Below, piece by piece: positions 27,652 to 35,573 of a stretch of 64,000 nt of DNA (position 1 is its first letter; the number at the start of each line of letters is the position of its first letter). The position numbers and the translations under genes are program-made. The DNA is taken from positions 236,828 to 300,827 of the forward strand of contig NZ_SGXF01000001.1 in the NCBI RefSeq assembly GCF_004216775.1, given 5' to 3'. The notes beneath the pieces are model-generated. The model was not told the origin of the DNA. It saw only the letters and a list, made by a program, of their open reading frames with translations, and did not search any database. Source of the stretch: Cuneatibacter caecimuris. Its GTDB lineage: Bacteria; Bacillota; Clostridia; Lachnospirales; Lachnospiraceae.

Positions 27652-28145
27652 CAGCCCGCTCCCCTCTCCGTATCATCCTGCCATCCCTGGCAGACATCCA
27701 CCCATTCCCGGCTCCCGGAAGCCTCTTCCAGCTCGGAAACCGTCAGCCTCACCGCGCTGTTGCTGCTTCCGCAGGCAGGATAGACCACATCAAACCGCTT
27801 CAGGGACTGATCCAGGTACACTTCCACATCCTCAGGCACGCCAAAGGGGCAAACCCCACCCACCGCATGACCGATCAGTCTCTCAGCTTCCTCCGGTCTG
27901 AGCATCTTCGCCTTGCAGCCAAAGGTTTCTTTATATTTATGATTCTCGATTTTGGCATCTCCGGCCGTCACAATCAAAACCGGCCCAGTCTTTCCCGCAA
28001 AGGACAGCGTCTTTGCAATCCTGGCCGGACTGCACCCCAGCGCTGCCGCCGCCAGCTCCACCGTGGCGCTGGACGCCTCAAACTCCATCACCCGGCTTTC
28101 CAGGCCTTTCTGAGCCAGATATTGTTTCGCCCGTTCCAAAGACAT
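27651..28145 (-). CDS. YbaK/EbsC-type aminoacyl-tRNA deacylase
   Basis: 164 residues from the ATG at 28143-28145, chosen because GGAGAG lies 8 nt upstream; longer frames start inside the leader. The family signature is present: SSATVELAAAALG, IAKTLSFAG, DAKIENHKYKETFG and AVGGVCPFGVP. Members hydrolyse mischarged tRNA (Cys-tRNA-Pro or Ala-tRNA-Pro). Probably the promoter-proximal gene of the housekeeping series. Confidence 0.88.
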   Translation of the reverse strand: MSLERAKQYLAQKGLESRVMEFEASSATVELAAAALGCSPARIAKTLSFAGKTGPVLIVTAGDAKIENHKYKETFGCKAKMLRPEEAERLIGHAVGGVCPFGVPEDVEVYLDQSLKRFDVVYPACGSSNSAVRLTVSELEEASGSREWVDVCQGWQDDTERGAG

Positions 28146-28192
28146 CTTTTTCACTCTCCATTTCATCCAGAACACTTATTTAAAACAACTTT

Positions 28193-28222
28193 ATCATACC
28201 ACGGTTCGGGTGGAATTGTCAA
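28193..28222 (-). promoter_or_regulatory. Promoter upstream of the ybaK-like/priA/def/fmt series
   Basis: On the minus strand, TTGACA (28217-28222) and TATGAT (28193-28198) are separated by 18 bp, about 45 nt upstream of the deacylase start. Confidence 0.7.
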
Positions 28223-28234
28223 AATATGAAAAGG

Positions 28235-28282
28235 AATCCCCCCGGAGGGGTTTGTTGCATAGGGAACGTTCCTATGCAATGA
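28235..28282 (+). repeat. Interspersed palindromic repeat, family B copy 3
   Basis: AATCCCCCCGGAGGGG is followed by the hairpin TTGCATAGG (28255-28263) and CCTATGCAA (28271-28279). It sits directly upstream of the promoter above. Next to it GCAGCGG (about 28287) pairs with CCGCTGC (about 28331). Confidence 0.75.
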
Positions 28283-28388
28283 AAAAGCAGCGGCTGTCCT
28301 GACGCCAGAAATTATTCTGACGCCGGGCATCCGCTGCCGGTCCGGTTTTTCCCGGTTATAATCTAAGCATAATAGTCTCAGCGCCTGC

Positions 28389-30485
28389 TTACAGTGTATC
28401 TCCGCTATCCCCTCCAGTCTCCTGGTCTCCTTTCTGACCGCCGTCCCTGCCGGGGAATCCCCCGCCCTCCGGACGTCCTGTTCCTTCGGGGCGCTCCATC
28501 CCCGCCGGCTTAGTCATGCCTTCCGGCAGGCTCATGTCCTCCGGCGGCTCCATTCCATCCGGCATACTCATATCCTCCGGCGGTTCCATGCCTTCCGGCA
28601 GGCTCATCCCTTCCGGAACCTCTCCATTTTGAGGAAATCCGCCTCTGCCTCCCTGGCCGCGTCCGCCGAATCCCCCCATTCCGCCTGTCTGCACTGCAGA
28701 ACCATCCTCAGAAACTGCTGTCACCCCAGACTCTGCAGTGATTTCACAACATTTTTCTTCGTCGATATACAAATCATAAACATTTCCCTCTTCCAGCCCC
28801 GGAGCGCTGAGCACAATGCTCCTGCTCTGTTTTCCACTGGTAAAGGAAATCACTTCTTCTCCACTTGCAGTGCGAAGGGCCGTCTCTGTCCCCGCCGCTT
28901 TTATGCTGTTGTAATATATCACAATGCTATTCTGGAGGGAACTGCTGTCCGGAGCCTGCAGCATTCCGGAAGACCCGGAAGCAGCCAGCAACCCGCCGCT
29001 GATCTGAAAGCTGCCGTCAAAATCCAGCGCTCCGTCTCCATCGCTCTCGGGCCCGTCAATGAAAACCTGCCCTCCCGTCATCACGATATCGCCGTTGCTG
29101 TCCAGCCCGTCTCCGTCCGCATCCACATATATGCTGCCTCCGGTGATCCTGATTTCATGATCTGTCCCCCCTTTAAACCGGTCCAGCCCCGGGCGGCCTC
29201 CGCTGCCGCTGCTGTCCCCTCCCGCCGCATTGATTCCGTCGTCAGAGGATTTCAGGGAAATTTCCCCTCCGCTGATTCGGACATTAGCGCCTTCCAGGCC
29301 TTCATAGCTGTCCGTGATCTCGATAACGCCTCCTGTGATCTCCAGATTTCCGTCCGCATGGACGCCGTCATCCCCTGTTTTCAGGGCATAGGTTCCTCCT
29401 TCAATCAACGCGGCTCCGTTTGTATGAATTGCATCATCTGTACAGTCCATCTGGAACGTCCCTCCTGCCAGATACAGCCCTGTCCCTGATTTCAGCCCTT
29501 TGCTGCTGGAAGAATCTTCTTCCAGATCTCCGGCTGCAGTGATCTCCAGGTTTCCGCCGTTCACCCGCAGCCCGCTTTCCGCCTGGATTCCGTCGCCTGA
29601 CGCTGTGATCTTCAGATTCCCGCCGTCGATCACGATCCACCCCTGCTCCGCATCCTGGTCGTAGTTGGCCTTCAGCCCGTCTTCTCCGGAGGCCACAGTC
29701 AGATCTCCTCCGGAAACAGAGATAGAATCCCTTCCCTTAATCCCTTCCTTCCGGGCGTTCACCTGAATGCTGCCGCCGGTAATGGTCAGGTCATCTTTTG
29801 TGGATATTCCTTTTTCTCCCCCGCTCTCCACAGTCAGGGAGCCCTTTCCCGTAATGGTCAGATCGTCCTTGGCAAAAAGCGCGGCCTCAGGTTCTTCGCT
29901 GTCTTCCTCTTCATATTGGTAAATCTCGGCTCCCTTCAGGATGTTTTCAGTCCCCTCCTGAAGAATCACCACAGTTTTATCAGCCTGTTTTGCGTAAATT
30001 GCCGCATTTGCGCTACCGGAAATCTCCGCGCCGTCCAGAATCACCCGGACCAGATCCTCTTTTCCTGCTTCCACCCGCAGCTGGCCATCTTCCAGCGTCC
30101 CGGCGACCCGGTAATTCCCTGCTCCCGTAATGGTGACAATCCCGTCTTTTACGGTAACCGCTCCCCCCTCTACAGAAGCGGTATCTCCCTCCAGCCGGAT
30201 CTCCGCCGTTACGGAACCATCCCAGTTCTCCGCAAAATCCTCTTCCGAATATTTCCCGGCCAGTTCCAGGGCGGTATTCAATTCCGCATCGCCGCTGCCG
30301 GCTGAATCAGATGTCTCTGGCTGGCTCTCTGCCGCTGTCTGCGTTTTTCCCGCAGTCTCCGCCGTCTTGTCTGTTCCGGCGCTTCCGTCTGCCTCCTGAT
30401 CTCCGCAGCCGGCCGCCAGCAGAAGGGCCGCGCACAGCGCTGCAGCCGCCCTCCTTCCATATAGATCCAATCTCTTCATCTCCAC
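28389..30485 (-). CDS. Secreted beta-helix-type lipoprotein with carbohydrate-binding-like repeats
   Basis: About 698 residues. The lipoprotein signal ends LLLAAGC (C27). Residues ~100-500 consist of imperfect repeats of the type DLTITGGSIQVN or DGIQAESGLRVNGGNLEITA, each a beta-turn rich in Gly/Asp, characteristic of right-handed beta-helix proteins of the DUF4353 group. The C-terminus (about 620-698) is a Met-Pro-Glu-Gly repeat tail (MSLPEGMEPPEDM units). Start is either GTG 30485 (AAGGAG 4 nt upstream) or ATG 30479 (10 nt). It follows the DUF4956 gene by 8 nt, so it is co-expressed with the polyphosphate polymerase-like module. Confidence 0.75.
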   Translation of the reverse strand: MEMKRLDLYGRRAAAALCAALLLAAGCGDQEADGSAGTDKTAETAGKTQTAAESQPETSDSAGSGDAELNTALELAGKYSEEDFAENWDGSVTAEIRLEGDTASVEGGAVTVKDGIVTITGAGNYRVAGTLEDGQLRVEAGKEDLVRVILDGAEISGSANAAIYAKQADKTVVILQEGTENILKGAEIYQYEEEDSEEPEAALFAKDDLTITGKGSLTVESGGEKGISTKDDLTITGGSIQVNARKEGIKGRDSISVSGGDLTVASGEDGLKANYDQDAEQGWIVIDGGNLKITASGDGIQAESGLRVNGGNLEITAAGDLEEDSSSSKGLKSGTGLYLAGGTFQMDCTDDAIHTNGAALIEGGTYALKTGDDGVHADGNLEITGGVIEITDSYEGLEGANVRISGGEISLKSSDDGINAAGGDSSGSGGRPGLDRFKGGTDHEIRITGGSIYVDADGDGLDSNGDIVMTGGQVFIDGPESDGDGALDFDGSFQISGGLLAASGSSGMLQAPDSSSLQNSIVIYYNSIKAAGTETALRTASGEEVISFTSGKQSRSIVLSAPGLEEGNVYDLYIDEEKCCEITAESGVTAVSEDGSAVQTGGMGGFGGRGQGGRGGFPQNGEVPEGMSLPEGMEPPEDMSMPDGMEPPEDMSLPEGMTKPAGMERPEGTGRPEGGGFPGRDGGQKGDQETGGDSGDTL

Positions 30486-30493
30486 CAGTCTCC

Positions 30494-31183
30494 TTACAGT
30501 TCTTCCCTGTTCAAATCTGTTTTGGAACAGGATACATTCAGATTTCCATTTCGGACGCGGATTTCATCCATCATCTGTTTTACAGAAATGCCCTTTTTCA
30601 ATTCCACCCGGTACTGCAGCTCATAAAGGCTTCCCATATTGGAAGTTTTCACCCTCTCCAGCTCATTTTCCGTCAGGTAAAAATCAAAAATGTCGTCAAA
30701 CAGCCCTTCATAATCCAGGTCTTCCGGAATCATTATTTTCAGTTCCCGGGCCATCCCGCTGCCGTTTCCAAAGGGCAGGGCCTGCAGCAGGACCATCGCC
30801 GCGCCGATCAGCGCCAGGAACATCACGGCAAATCCCAGATAGCCCATTCCTGTGGCAAGGCCGATGGCCATGGCAAAGAAAATGGAGCTGATTTCTTTTG
30901 CGCTTCCCGGCACTGACCGGAACCGGATCAGGCTGAACGCCCCCACCACTGCCACGCCGGCCCCAAGGTTTCCATTTACAAGCATGATCACCACTTGTAC
31001 CATAGCAGGAAGCAGCGCCAATGTCACCACAAAATTTTTCCTGTATGTGTTTTTATACATATAAATGCCCGCCCCGCAAATCCCCAAAAGCAATGAAAAC
31101 ACGGTGCATAAAATCATCGCCCAGGGAGACGCGCTCCCCGCGGCGGCTGTATCCATCACGCTGTTAAATACCAGATCAAGCAC
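30494..31183 (-). CDS. DUF4956 membrane protein
   Basis: 229 residues: about four membrane helices in the first 135 residues (ILCTVFSLLLGICGAGIYMY, FVVTLALLPAMVQVVIMLV), a conserved GAFSLIRFRSVPGSAKEI loop, and a soluble C-terminal domain with ferredoxin-like strand-helix content. DUF4956 proteins are commonly encoded beside VTC-type polymerases; the role is unknown, possibly export or membrane anchoring. Overlaps the VTC-like gene by 8 bp. Confidence 0.85.
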   Translation of the reverse strand: MLDLVFNSVMDTAAAGSASPWAMILCTVFSLLLGICGAGIYMYKNTYRKNFVVTLALLPAMVQVVIMLVNGNLGAGVAVVGAFSLIRFRSVPGSAKEISSIFFAMAIGLATGMGYLGFAVMFLALIGAAMVLLQALPFGNGSGMARELKIMIPEDLDYEGLFDDIFDFYLTENELERVKTSNMGSLYELQYRVELKKGISVKQMMDEIRVRNGNLNVSCSKTDLNREEL

Positions 31184-31949
31184 AGTTCTTTCCTCCGTTT
31201 TTTACCCGCGGCGAAGCTGCCGCTGTTTTTTTTATTTCTTTCTTCTGATTTTTCAAGAATTTCTGATAGCAGGTTCCGTACTTAGAGAAAGATACCTGTC
31301 TGATCTCCAGCTCTTCCAGCAGCCGCACCATCCACAGGGGTATGGCGCCCGGAATCTTCACTTCCATCAGGCACAAACCCGACGGCAGGATTTCTTTTCC
31401 AGACCCTCCCGCCGACAAATCCAGCTGTTCCGTGCGGTACCGGATCTGCCTGTCTATGGTCAGGCGGAAGTTTGGGTCTTCTATCCCAGAAAAGGCCTGC
31501 CGTTCATATCCGATAAATACTTTCAGTTCCGGATGATACTTTTCCAGGAACCACTGAATTTCTTTCATAATCTGCTTTGAGACAAAACCTTCCAGCATTG
31601 GCGGTTTTCCATCCTCTATCAGCGCCATAGCCTCTTTCTGTGTCATGCTGATTCTTCTTTTATATACCACGCTTTTGTATTTTTTCTTTAATTCCAGAAA
31701 TACCTGGCTCTCCGCTCCTGGTGTCCCATAGCTGCGCAGCCGCAGTTTTTCCTTATATACCGGCTTTTCCAAAGACTTTCTGATGATTTCATACTGGTCC
31801 GTATCAAAATACAGGTTTTCTATTCTGTAGTTTCCGAATCTGTCCCCTTCCATTTTGTTTTGCAGGCGTTTTAACAGTTCCCGGCAAACCGCTTCTTCCA
31901 TCAGATATTTTTTCTCATATCGCCGGAATATTTCCTGATAGCTTTTCAT
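31176..31949 (-). CDS. VTC-type polyphosphate polymerase-domain protein
   Basis: 257 residues from the ATG at 31947-31949, with AAGGAGGG 5 nt upstream. The protein has the charged tunnel features of the VTC/CYTH superfamily: RRYEKKYLM, IENLYFDTDQYEII, KLRLRSYG, FLELKKKYKSVVYKRR, IGYERQAF, and a metal-site Glu in LMEVKIPGAIP. In yeast Vtc4 this domain makes polyphosphate from ATP; the bacterial activity is inferred. First gene of the operon, divergent from the two-component system. Confidence 0.82.
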   Translation of the reverse strand: MKSYQEIFRRYEKKYLMEEAVCRELLKRLQNKMEGDRFGNYRIENLYFDTDQYEIIRKSLEKPVYKEKLRLRSYGTPGAESQVFLELKKKYKSVVYKRRISMTQKEAMALIEDGKPPMLEGFVSKQIMKEIQWFLEKYHPELKVFIGYERQAFSGIEDPNFRLTIDRQIRYRTEQLDLSAGGSGKEILPSGLCLMEVKIPGAIPLWMVRLLEELEIRQVSFSKYGTCYQKFLKNQKKEIKKTAAASPRVKNGGKNCA

Positions 31950-31971
31950 GGAATCCCTCCTTCCGCCTGCT

Positions 31972-32043
31972 ATCATAATTCCCGTTTCTGAAATTAACCT
32001 GAAAAACCGGTTTCAGACTAATTTCAGGCTTCTGCCATAAAAT
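31972..32043. promoter_or_regulatory. Shared divergent operator/promoter of the VTC operon and two-component system
   Basis: A 40-bp near-palindrome (31988-32027) consists of two CTGAAA repeats 11 bp apart on one side and two TTTCAG repeats 11 bp apart on the other. Candidate -10 boxes lie exactly 10 bp outside each edge: TATGAT on the minus strand (31972-31977) and TAAAAT on the plus strand (32038-32043). Neither has a clear -35. This is the layout expected for an OmpR-family activator serving both directions. Confidence 0.75.
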
Positions 32044-32159
32044 TGACACAGAGCCTGCAGGAGGTTTCTTTCTTTTGCGGAGAAAGCTTGCATAGCCGCT
32101 CAGGTTTGTTTATACTGAAACAAGAACTGTTTGAGGAAATTCCCAGGGAAGGTGAAACA

Positions 32160-32837
32160 ATGCAGATATTAATTGTAGAAGACGAGATCCGTCTGGCGGA
32201 AGCGCTGGGTCAGATTATGGAGGAGCAGGGGTATCAGGTGGACATGGTTTATGACGGAGAGGACGGGCTGAACTGTGCTCTCACCGGACAGTATGACGTG
32301 ATCGTGCTGGATGTCATGCTTCCGGGAAAAAACGGTTTTCAAATCGTCCGGCTGCTGCGCCAGGCACATATCAAAACTCCCGTGCTGCTTCTGACGGCCC
32401 GGGACGAAACTGTAGATAAGGTAACGGGCCTGGACTGCGGCGCGGACGACTATATGACAAAGCCTTTTGTGCCCGATGAGCTGCTGGCCAGGATACGCGC
32501 TCTGTCCCGGCGGCAGGGAGACGTGGTTCTGGATGAAATGACATTTGCCGACCTGTCCCTGGAACTCTCCACCCACAGCCTTTCCTGCAGAGGGAAATCT
32601 GTCCATCTGGGATATAAAGAATATGAAGTGTTGAAACTGTTTTTCTGCAACCCCCGCATGGTGCTGTCCAAAGAGCTTCTTCTCACCAAAATCTGGGGCT
32701 GCGATTCCGAAGCGGCGGACAATAATGTGGAGGCCTATATTTCCTTCCTTCGTAAAAAGCTGTTTTTCCTGGGCTCTTCCGTGGAAATCAGCACGGTTCG
32801 GAAAGTGGGCTACCGGCTGGAGGTGTCTGAACCATGA
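32160..32837 (+). CDS. OmpR-family response regulator
   Basis: 225 residues from the ATG at 32160-32162, preceded by GGGAAGGTG; an upstream in-frame ATG would add about 39 atypical residues. Receiver domain: acidic pocket VEDE, phosphoacceptor D51 in VIVLDVMLPG, conserved Thr in LLTAR and Lys in TKPF. The C-terminal winged helix ends with VEAYISFLRKKL and RKVGYRLE. The stop overlaps the sensor kinase start by 4 bp. Confidence 0.93.
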   Translation: MQILIVEDEIRLAEALGQIMEEQGYQVDMVYDGEDGLNCALTGQYDVIVLDVMLPGKNGFQIVRLLRQAHIKTPVLLLTARDETVDKVTGLDCGADDYMTKPFVPDELLARIRALSRRQGDVVLDEMTFADLSLELSTHSLSCRGKSVHLGYKEYEVLKLFFCNPRMVLSKELLLTKIWGCDSEAADNNVEAYISFLRKKLFFLGSSVEISTVRKVGYRLEVSEP

Positions 32838-34141
32838 TCCGGAAACTGCGCAGGAAATTTATTCTGATCAATATGTCTCTGGTTTTACTGGTGCTGTGCA
32901 TCGTGTTCGGCGTTCTGCTGCTCTCCACTTACCGCAACCAGCAGCGGGAGGTGCAGGATACCCTGCGCCAGGCGCTGATTCTGTCAGACAAGCTGGAGTC
33001 TTTTCCCCATCTGAAAGAGGATTCCGGTTCGGGAGCAAACGGCGGATTCCAGGGCGGAGCGTTCACAGAACCGGAAGAACCGGGACCGGAGGGCATGAGA
33101 AAAAAAATATTCCTTCCCGCTTTTTGCGCGGAAGTTGACCAGAACGGCCTGGTTGCAGAAATATATTCCAGTTTTATGGAGGTCAGCGATGAAACTGCCC
33201 AGGCCGCGGTGACCGCCGCGCTGTCCGCAGACAAACCAGAGGGCAAACTGTCCGGTCTGGACCTGCAATATCTGATCGACGACAAACTCCGGGACAGCGG
33301 CGCCCGGCTCATCGCTTTTGCAGATCTGAGCAGCAGCCATTCCGCTATGCAGCGCCTGCTGCTGAATTCCGTGCTGGTGGGCTGCGGCGGCCTGGCGGGA
33401 TTTTTCCTCATCAGCCTGCTGCTCTCCCGGGTGGCCGTGAAGCCGGTGGAACGAGCCTGGCAGCAGCAAAGGCAGTTTGTAGCGGACGCTTCTCATGAGC
33501 TGAAAACTCCCATAACAGTTATTCTGGCCAATTCCAGAATCTTGCTTTCCCACCCCGGCTCTACCATCGCGAGCCAGGAGAAGTGGATCCGGTATATCCA
33601 GGAAGAAAGCCAGAGAATGAAAGAGCTGGTGGAAGATATGCTGTTCCTGGCAAAATCCGATGCTTCTGCGGCCGAAATCCCCAAATCCAGAATCTCTCTC
33701 AGCGACCTGGTCTGGAACTGCCTTCTCCCCTTTGAGTCCGTGGCCTTTGAGCATCGTCTGGAACTGAAAGAAGAAATCGCCCCAGGGCTGTGCGTTCTGG
33801 GCAATGAGCCGCAGCTCAAGCAGCTGGTCATGATTTTGCTGGACAATGCCTGTAAATATACTGATTCGGAAGGTTTCATCCTGCTGAGCCTTTCCGCCTC
33901 TCAGGACAAAGCGCGCCTGTGCGTCAGAAATTCCGGAGAATCCATTCCCGCGGAGGAACTCTCCCATCTGTTCGAACGGTTCTACCGGGTGGACCAGGCA
34001 CGTTCCAGGGAAATGGGCGGCTACGGGCTGGGCCTTTCCATCGCCCGGAGCATTGTGGAACATCACAGAGGAAAAATCTGGGCGGAAAGCAGCAAAGAAA
34101 AGGGCACCGCTTTTTATGTGGAAATAAAGCTGGCGCCATAA
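32834..34141 (+). CDS. Membrane sensor histidine kinase
   Basis: 435 residues: membrane helices at about 10-31 and 178-199 enclosing an extracytoplasmic sensor of roughly 145 residues with a Gly/Glu/Pro-rich stretch (64-88), then the HisKA box FVADASHELKTP (H221), N-box DNACKYT, and G-box GYGLGLSIARSIV. The linker after helix 2 is short, so a full HAMP domain is doubtful. Co-translated with the response regulator; its likely target is the divergent VTC/DUF4956/lipoprotein operon. Confidence 0.9.
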   Translation: MIRKLRRKFILINMSLVLLVLCIVFGVLLLSTYRNQQREVQDTLRQALILSDKLESFPHLKEDSGSGANGGFQGGAFTEPEEPGPEGMRKKIFLPAFCAEVDQNGLVAEIYSSFMEVSDETAQAAVTAALSADKPEGKLSGLDLQYLIDDKLRDSGARLIAFADLSSSHSAMQRLLLNSVLVGCGGLAGFFLISLLLSRVAVKPVERAWQQQRQFVADASHELKTPITVILANSRILLSHPGSTIASQEKWIRYIQEESQRMKELVEDMLFLAKSDASAAEIPKSRISLSDLVWNCLLPFESVAFEHRLELKEEIAPGLCVLGNEPQLKQLVMILLDNACKYTDSEGFILLSLSASQDKARLCVRNSGESIPAEELSHLFERFYRVDQARSREMGGYGLGLSIARSIVEHHRGKIWAESSKEKGTAFYVEIKLAP

Positions 34142-34200
34142 ATAAGACTATGTTAAAATATTTACATCTATGTATTGGTACTCAATAAAGGAGGAGCCCA

Positions 34201-34383
34201 ATGGCCGGACATTCCAGCTGTGGTTACTGCGTCAACTATGTGTATGACGAAGATTATGAATGCTACACCTGTCTTGTGAACCTGGACGAGGATGAAATGG
34301 CCCGGTTCGTACGGGGCAGCTTTGAAGGCTGCCCCTATTTCCGCATGGATGACGAATACAAAGTGGTAAGGAAACAGATGTGA
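34201..34383 (+). CDS. DUF6472-like cysteine-rich small protein
   Basis: 60 residues with five cysteines: CGYC (C7, C10), CYTC (C21, C24) and C44. This suggests a zinc knuckle formed by the two CxxC pairs. AAAGGAGG precedes the ATG. Acidic centre (DEDEM). Function unknown; DUF6472-like by appearance. The stop lies only 4 nt from the stop of the convergent GH18 gene, leaving no room for a terminator between them. Confidence 0.75.
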   Translation: MAGHSSCGYCVNYVYDEDYECYTCLVNLDEDEMARFVRGSFEGCPYFRMDDEYKVVRKQM

Positions 34384-34387
34384 ACCG

Positions 34388-35512
34388 CTATGCGTCCGAT
34401 CCGGCGAACAGCAGCCAGTTCGCCCGGAAGGGGCGCATCAGGTTCCAGTATCCCACCCCCATCAGACCCTTTTCCTGCGCCAGCTGCAGTTTCGCTTCTA
34501 AACTGCGCACGTCTTCAAACCACACTTCATGGAGAATCCCGTCTTTCCGGTAGGTAAAAAAAGGGCTTTGGGCAATTTCATCAAATTGTATTACCGCCCC
34601 GTTTTCAGCGGCGATTCTCACGGCTTCCACATTCCCGATCACTGTGGCCGCAGTTGTTCCCCTCACATAGGGCAAAGGCCAGTCATAACCATAGTTTGGG
34701 ATTCCCATCAGGATTTTTTCCGCCGGAATCTCCGTCAGGGCGTATTCCACCACCCGGCGCACCATGTTTAACGGCGCCACCGCCATAGGCGGCCCGTAGG
34801 TATACCCCCATTCATAAGTCATCAGAAACACATGATCCGCGGCCTGCCCCAGCAGCCGGTAGTCCATGCCTTCGTACAGCAGGCCCGCCTGATCCGCCGA
34901 AGTCTTGGGGGCCAGCGCTACAGATACCTGCCAGCCATTTTCATTCATTACTTCCCGGAGGTTTTCCACAAAGGCAGCATATCCTGCCCGGTCTTCCGGC
35001 AGAATATATTCAAAATCCACATCCACGCCGGCGTATCCCATGACTCTCACGGTATCTTCCAGCTGGCGGATCAGGTTTTCCTGTACATCCACATCTTCCA
35101 CAACCCGGTTCACCAGGTAATTATTGAACCTTCCGTCCGCGCCGAAAGGCGTGAGCACCAGCATGGGGCGGACTCCCGCGGACCAGGCCAGTTCGATCAG
35201 GGGCAGATCGCTGACCCTGGGAGGGATCAGATCGCCCTGCGGCGTGAATCCATAGGAAAAAATCAGCAGTTCATCCAGATAAGAGAGGGATTCCAGAAGA
35301 ATATCCCGCTGGACAAAAGGGTATACATATCCCGTCACATACAGGCCGCTGTATTCCGAGCTTTCTCCCGGCCCCCGGATGAGCAGCGCCTGGCCGGGCA
35401 CCAGGTGGGATTGTCCGTACAGCTGGTTGTCATACTGGATCTGCGCCGGCTCCACGCCGGTCTCCCTGGCAATAGAATAGACCGTATCTCCGGCCCTGAC
35501 TACATAAATCAT
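34388..35512 (-). CDS. LysM-GH18 protein (SleL/YaaH-like)
   Basis: 374 residues: one N-terminal LysM motif (VVRAGDTVYSIARETGVEPAQI, split here as residues 4-25) for peptidoglycan binding, then a family 18 glycosidase barrel. The catalytic strand reads GVDVDFEY with D164, D166 and E168 matching the DxDxE core. No signal peptide is seen, as in spore-associated SleL/YaaH proteins, which act as N-acetylglucosaminidases on cortex fragments. A spore role is inferred. A strong hairpin (35529-35560) separates it from the Wadjet operon. Confidence 0.82.
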   Translation of the reverse strand: MIYVVRAGDTVYSIARETGVEPAQIQYDNQLYGQSHLVPGQALLIRGPGESSEYSGLYVTGYVYPFVQRDILLESLSYLDELLIFSYGFTPQGDLIPPRVSDLPLIELAWSAGVRPMLVLTPFGADGRFNNYLVNRVVEDVDVQENLIRQLEDTVRVMGYAGVDVDFEYILPEDRAGYAAFVENLREVMNENGWQVSVALAPKTSADQAGLLYEGMDYRLLGQAADHVFLMTYEWGYTYGPPMAVAPLNMVRRVVEYALTEIPAEKILMGIPNYGYDWPLPYVRGTTAATVIGNVEAVRIAAENGAVIQFDEIAQSPFFTYRKDGILHEVWFEDVRSLEAKLQLAQEKGLMGVGYWNLMRPFRANWLLFAGSDA

Positions 35513-35528
35513 TCATACCTGCCTTACA

Positions 35529-35560
35529 GCGCCGGGAGCAGTGAAGTTCTGTCCCGGCGC
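35529..35560. terminator. GC-rich hairpin at the end of the Wadjet operon
   Basis: GCGCCGGGA pairs perfectly with TCCCGGCGC across 14 nt. There is no T-tract, so it may attenuate rather than terminate. Confidence 0.5.
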
Positions 35561-35573
35561 CGGTCAAAGGTTT

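Noticed and set aside
32984-34066. A 360-codon minus-strand frame opposite the sensor kinase
   Set aside because: Opposite strand of a gene with all kinase motifs; no family resemblance.
34388-35512. GH18 gene as a fifth Wadjet component
   Set aside because: It follows jetD by 61 nt, but a strong hairpin intervenes and LysM-GH18 proteins are ordinary spore or wall enzymes; adjacency alone is not evidence.
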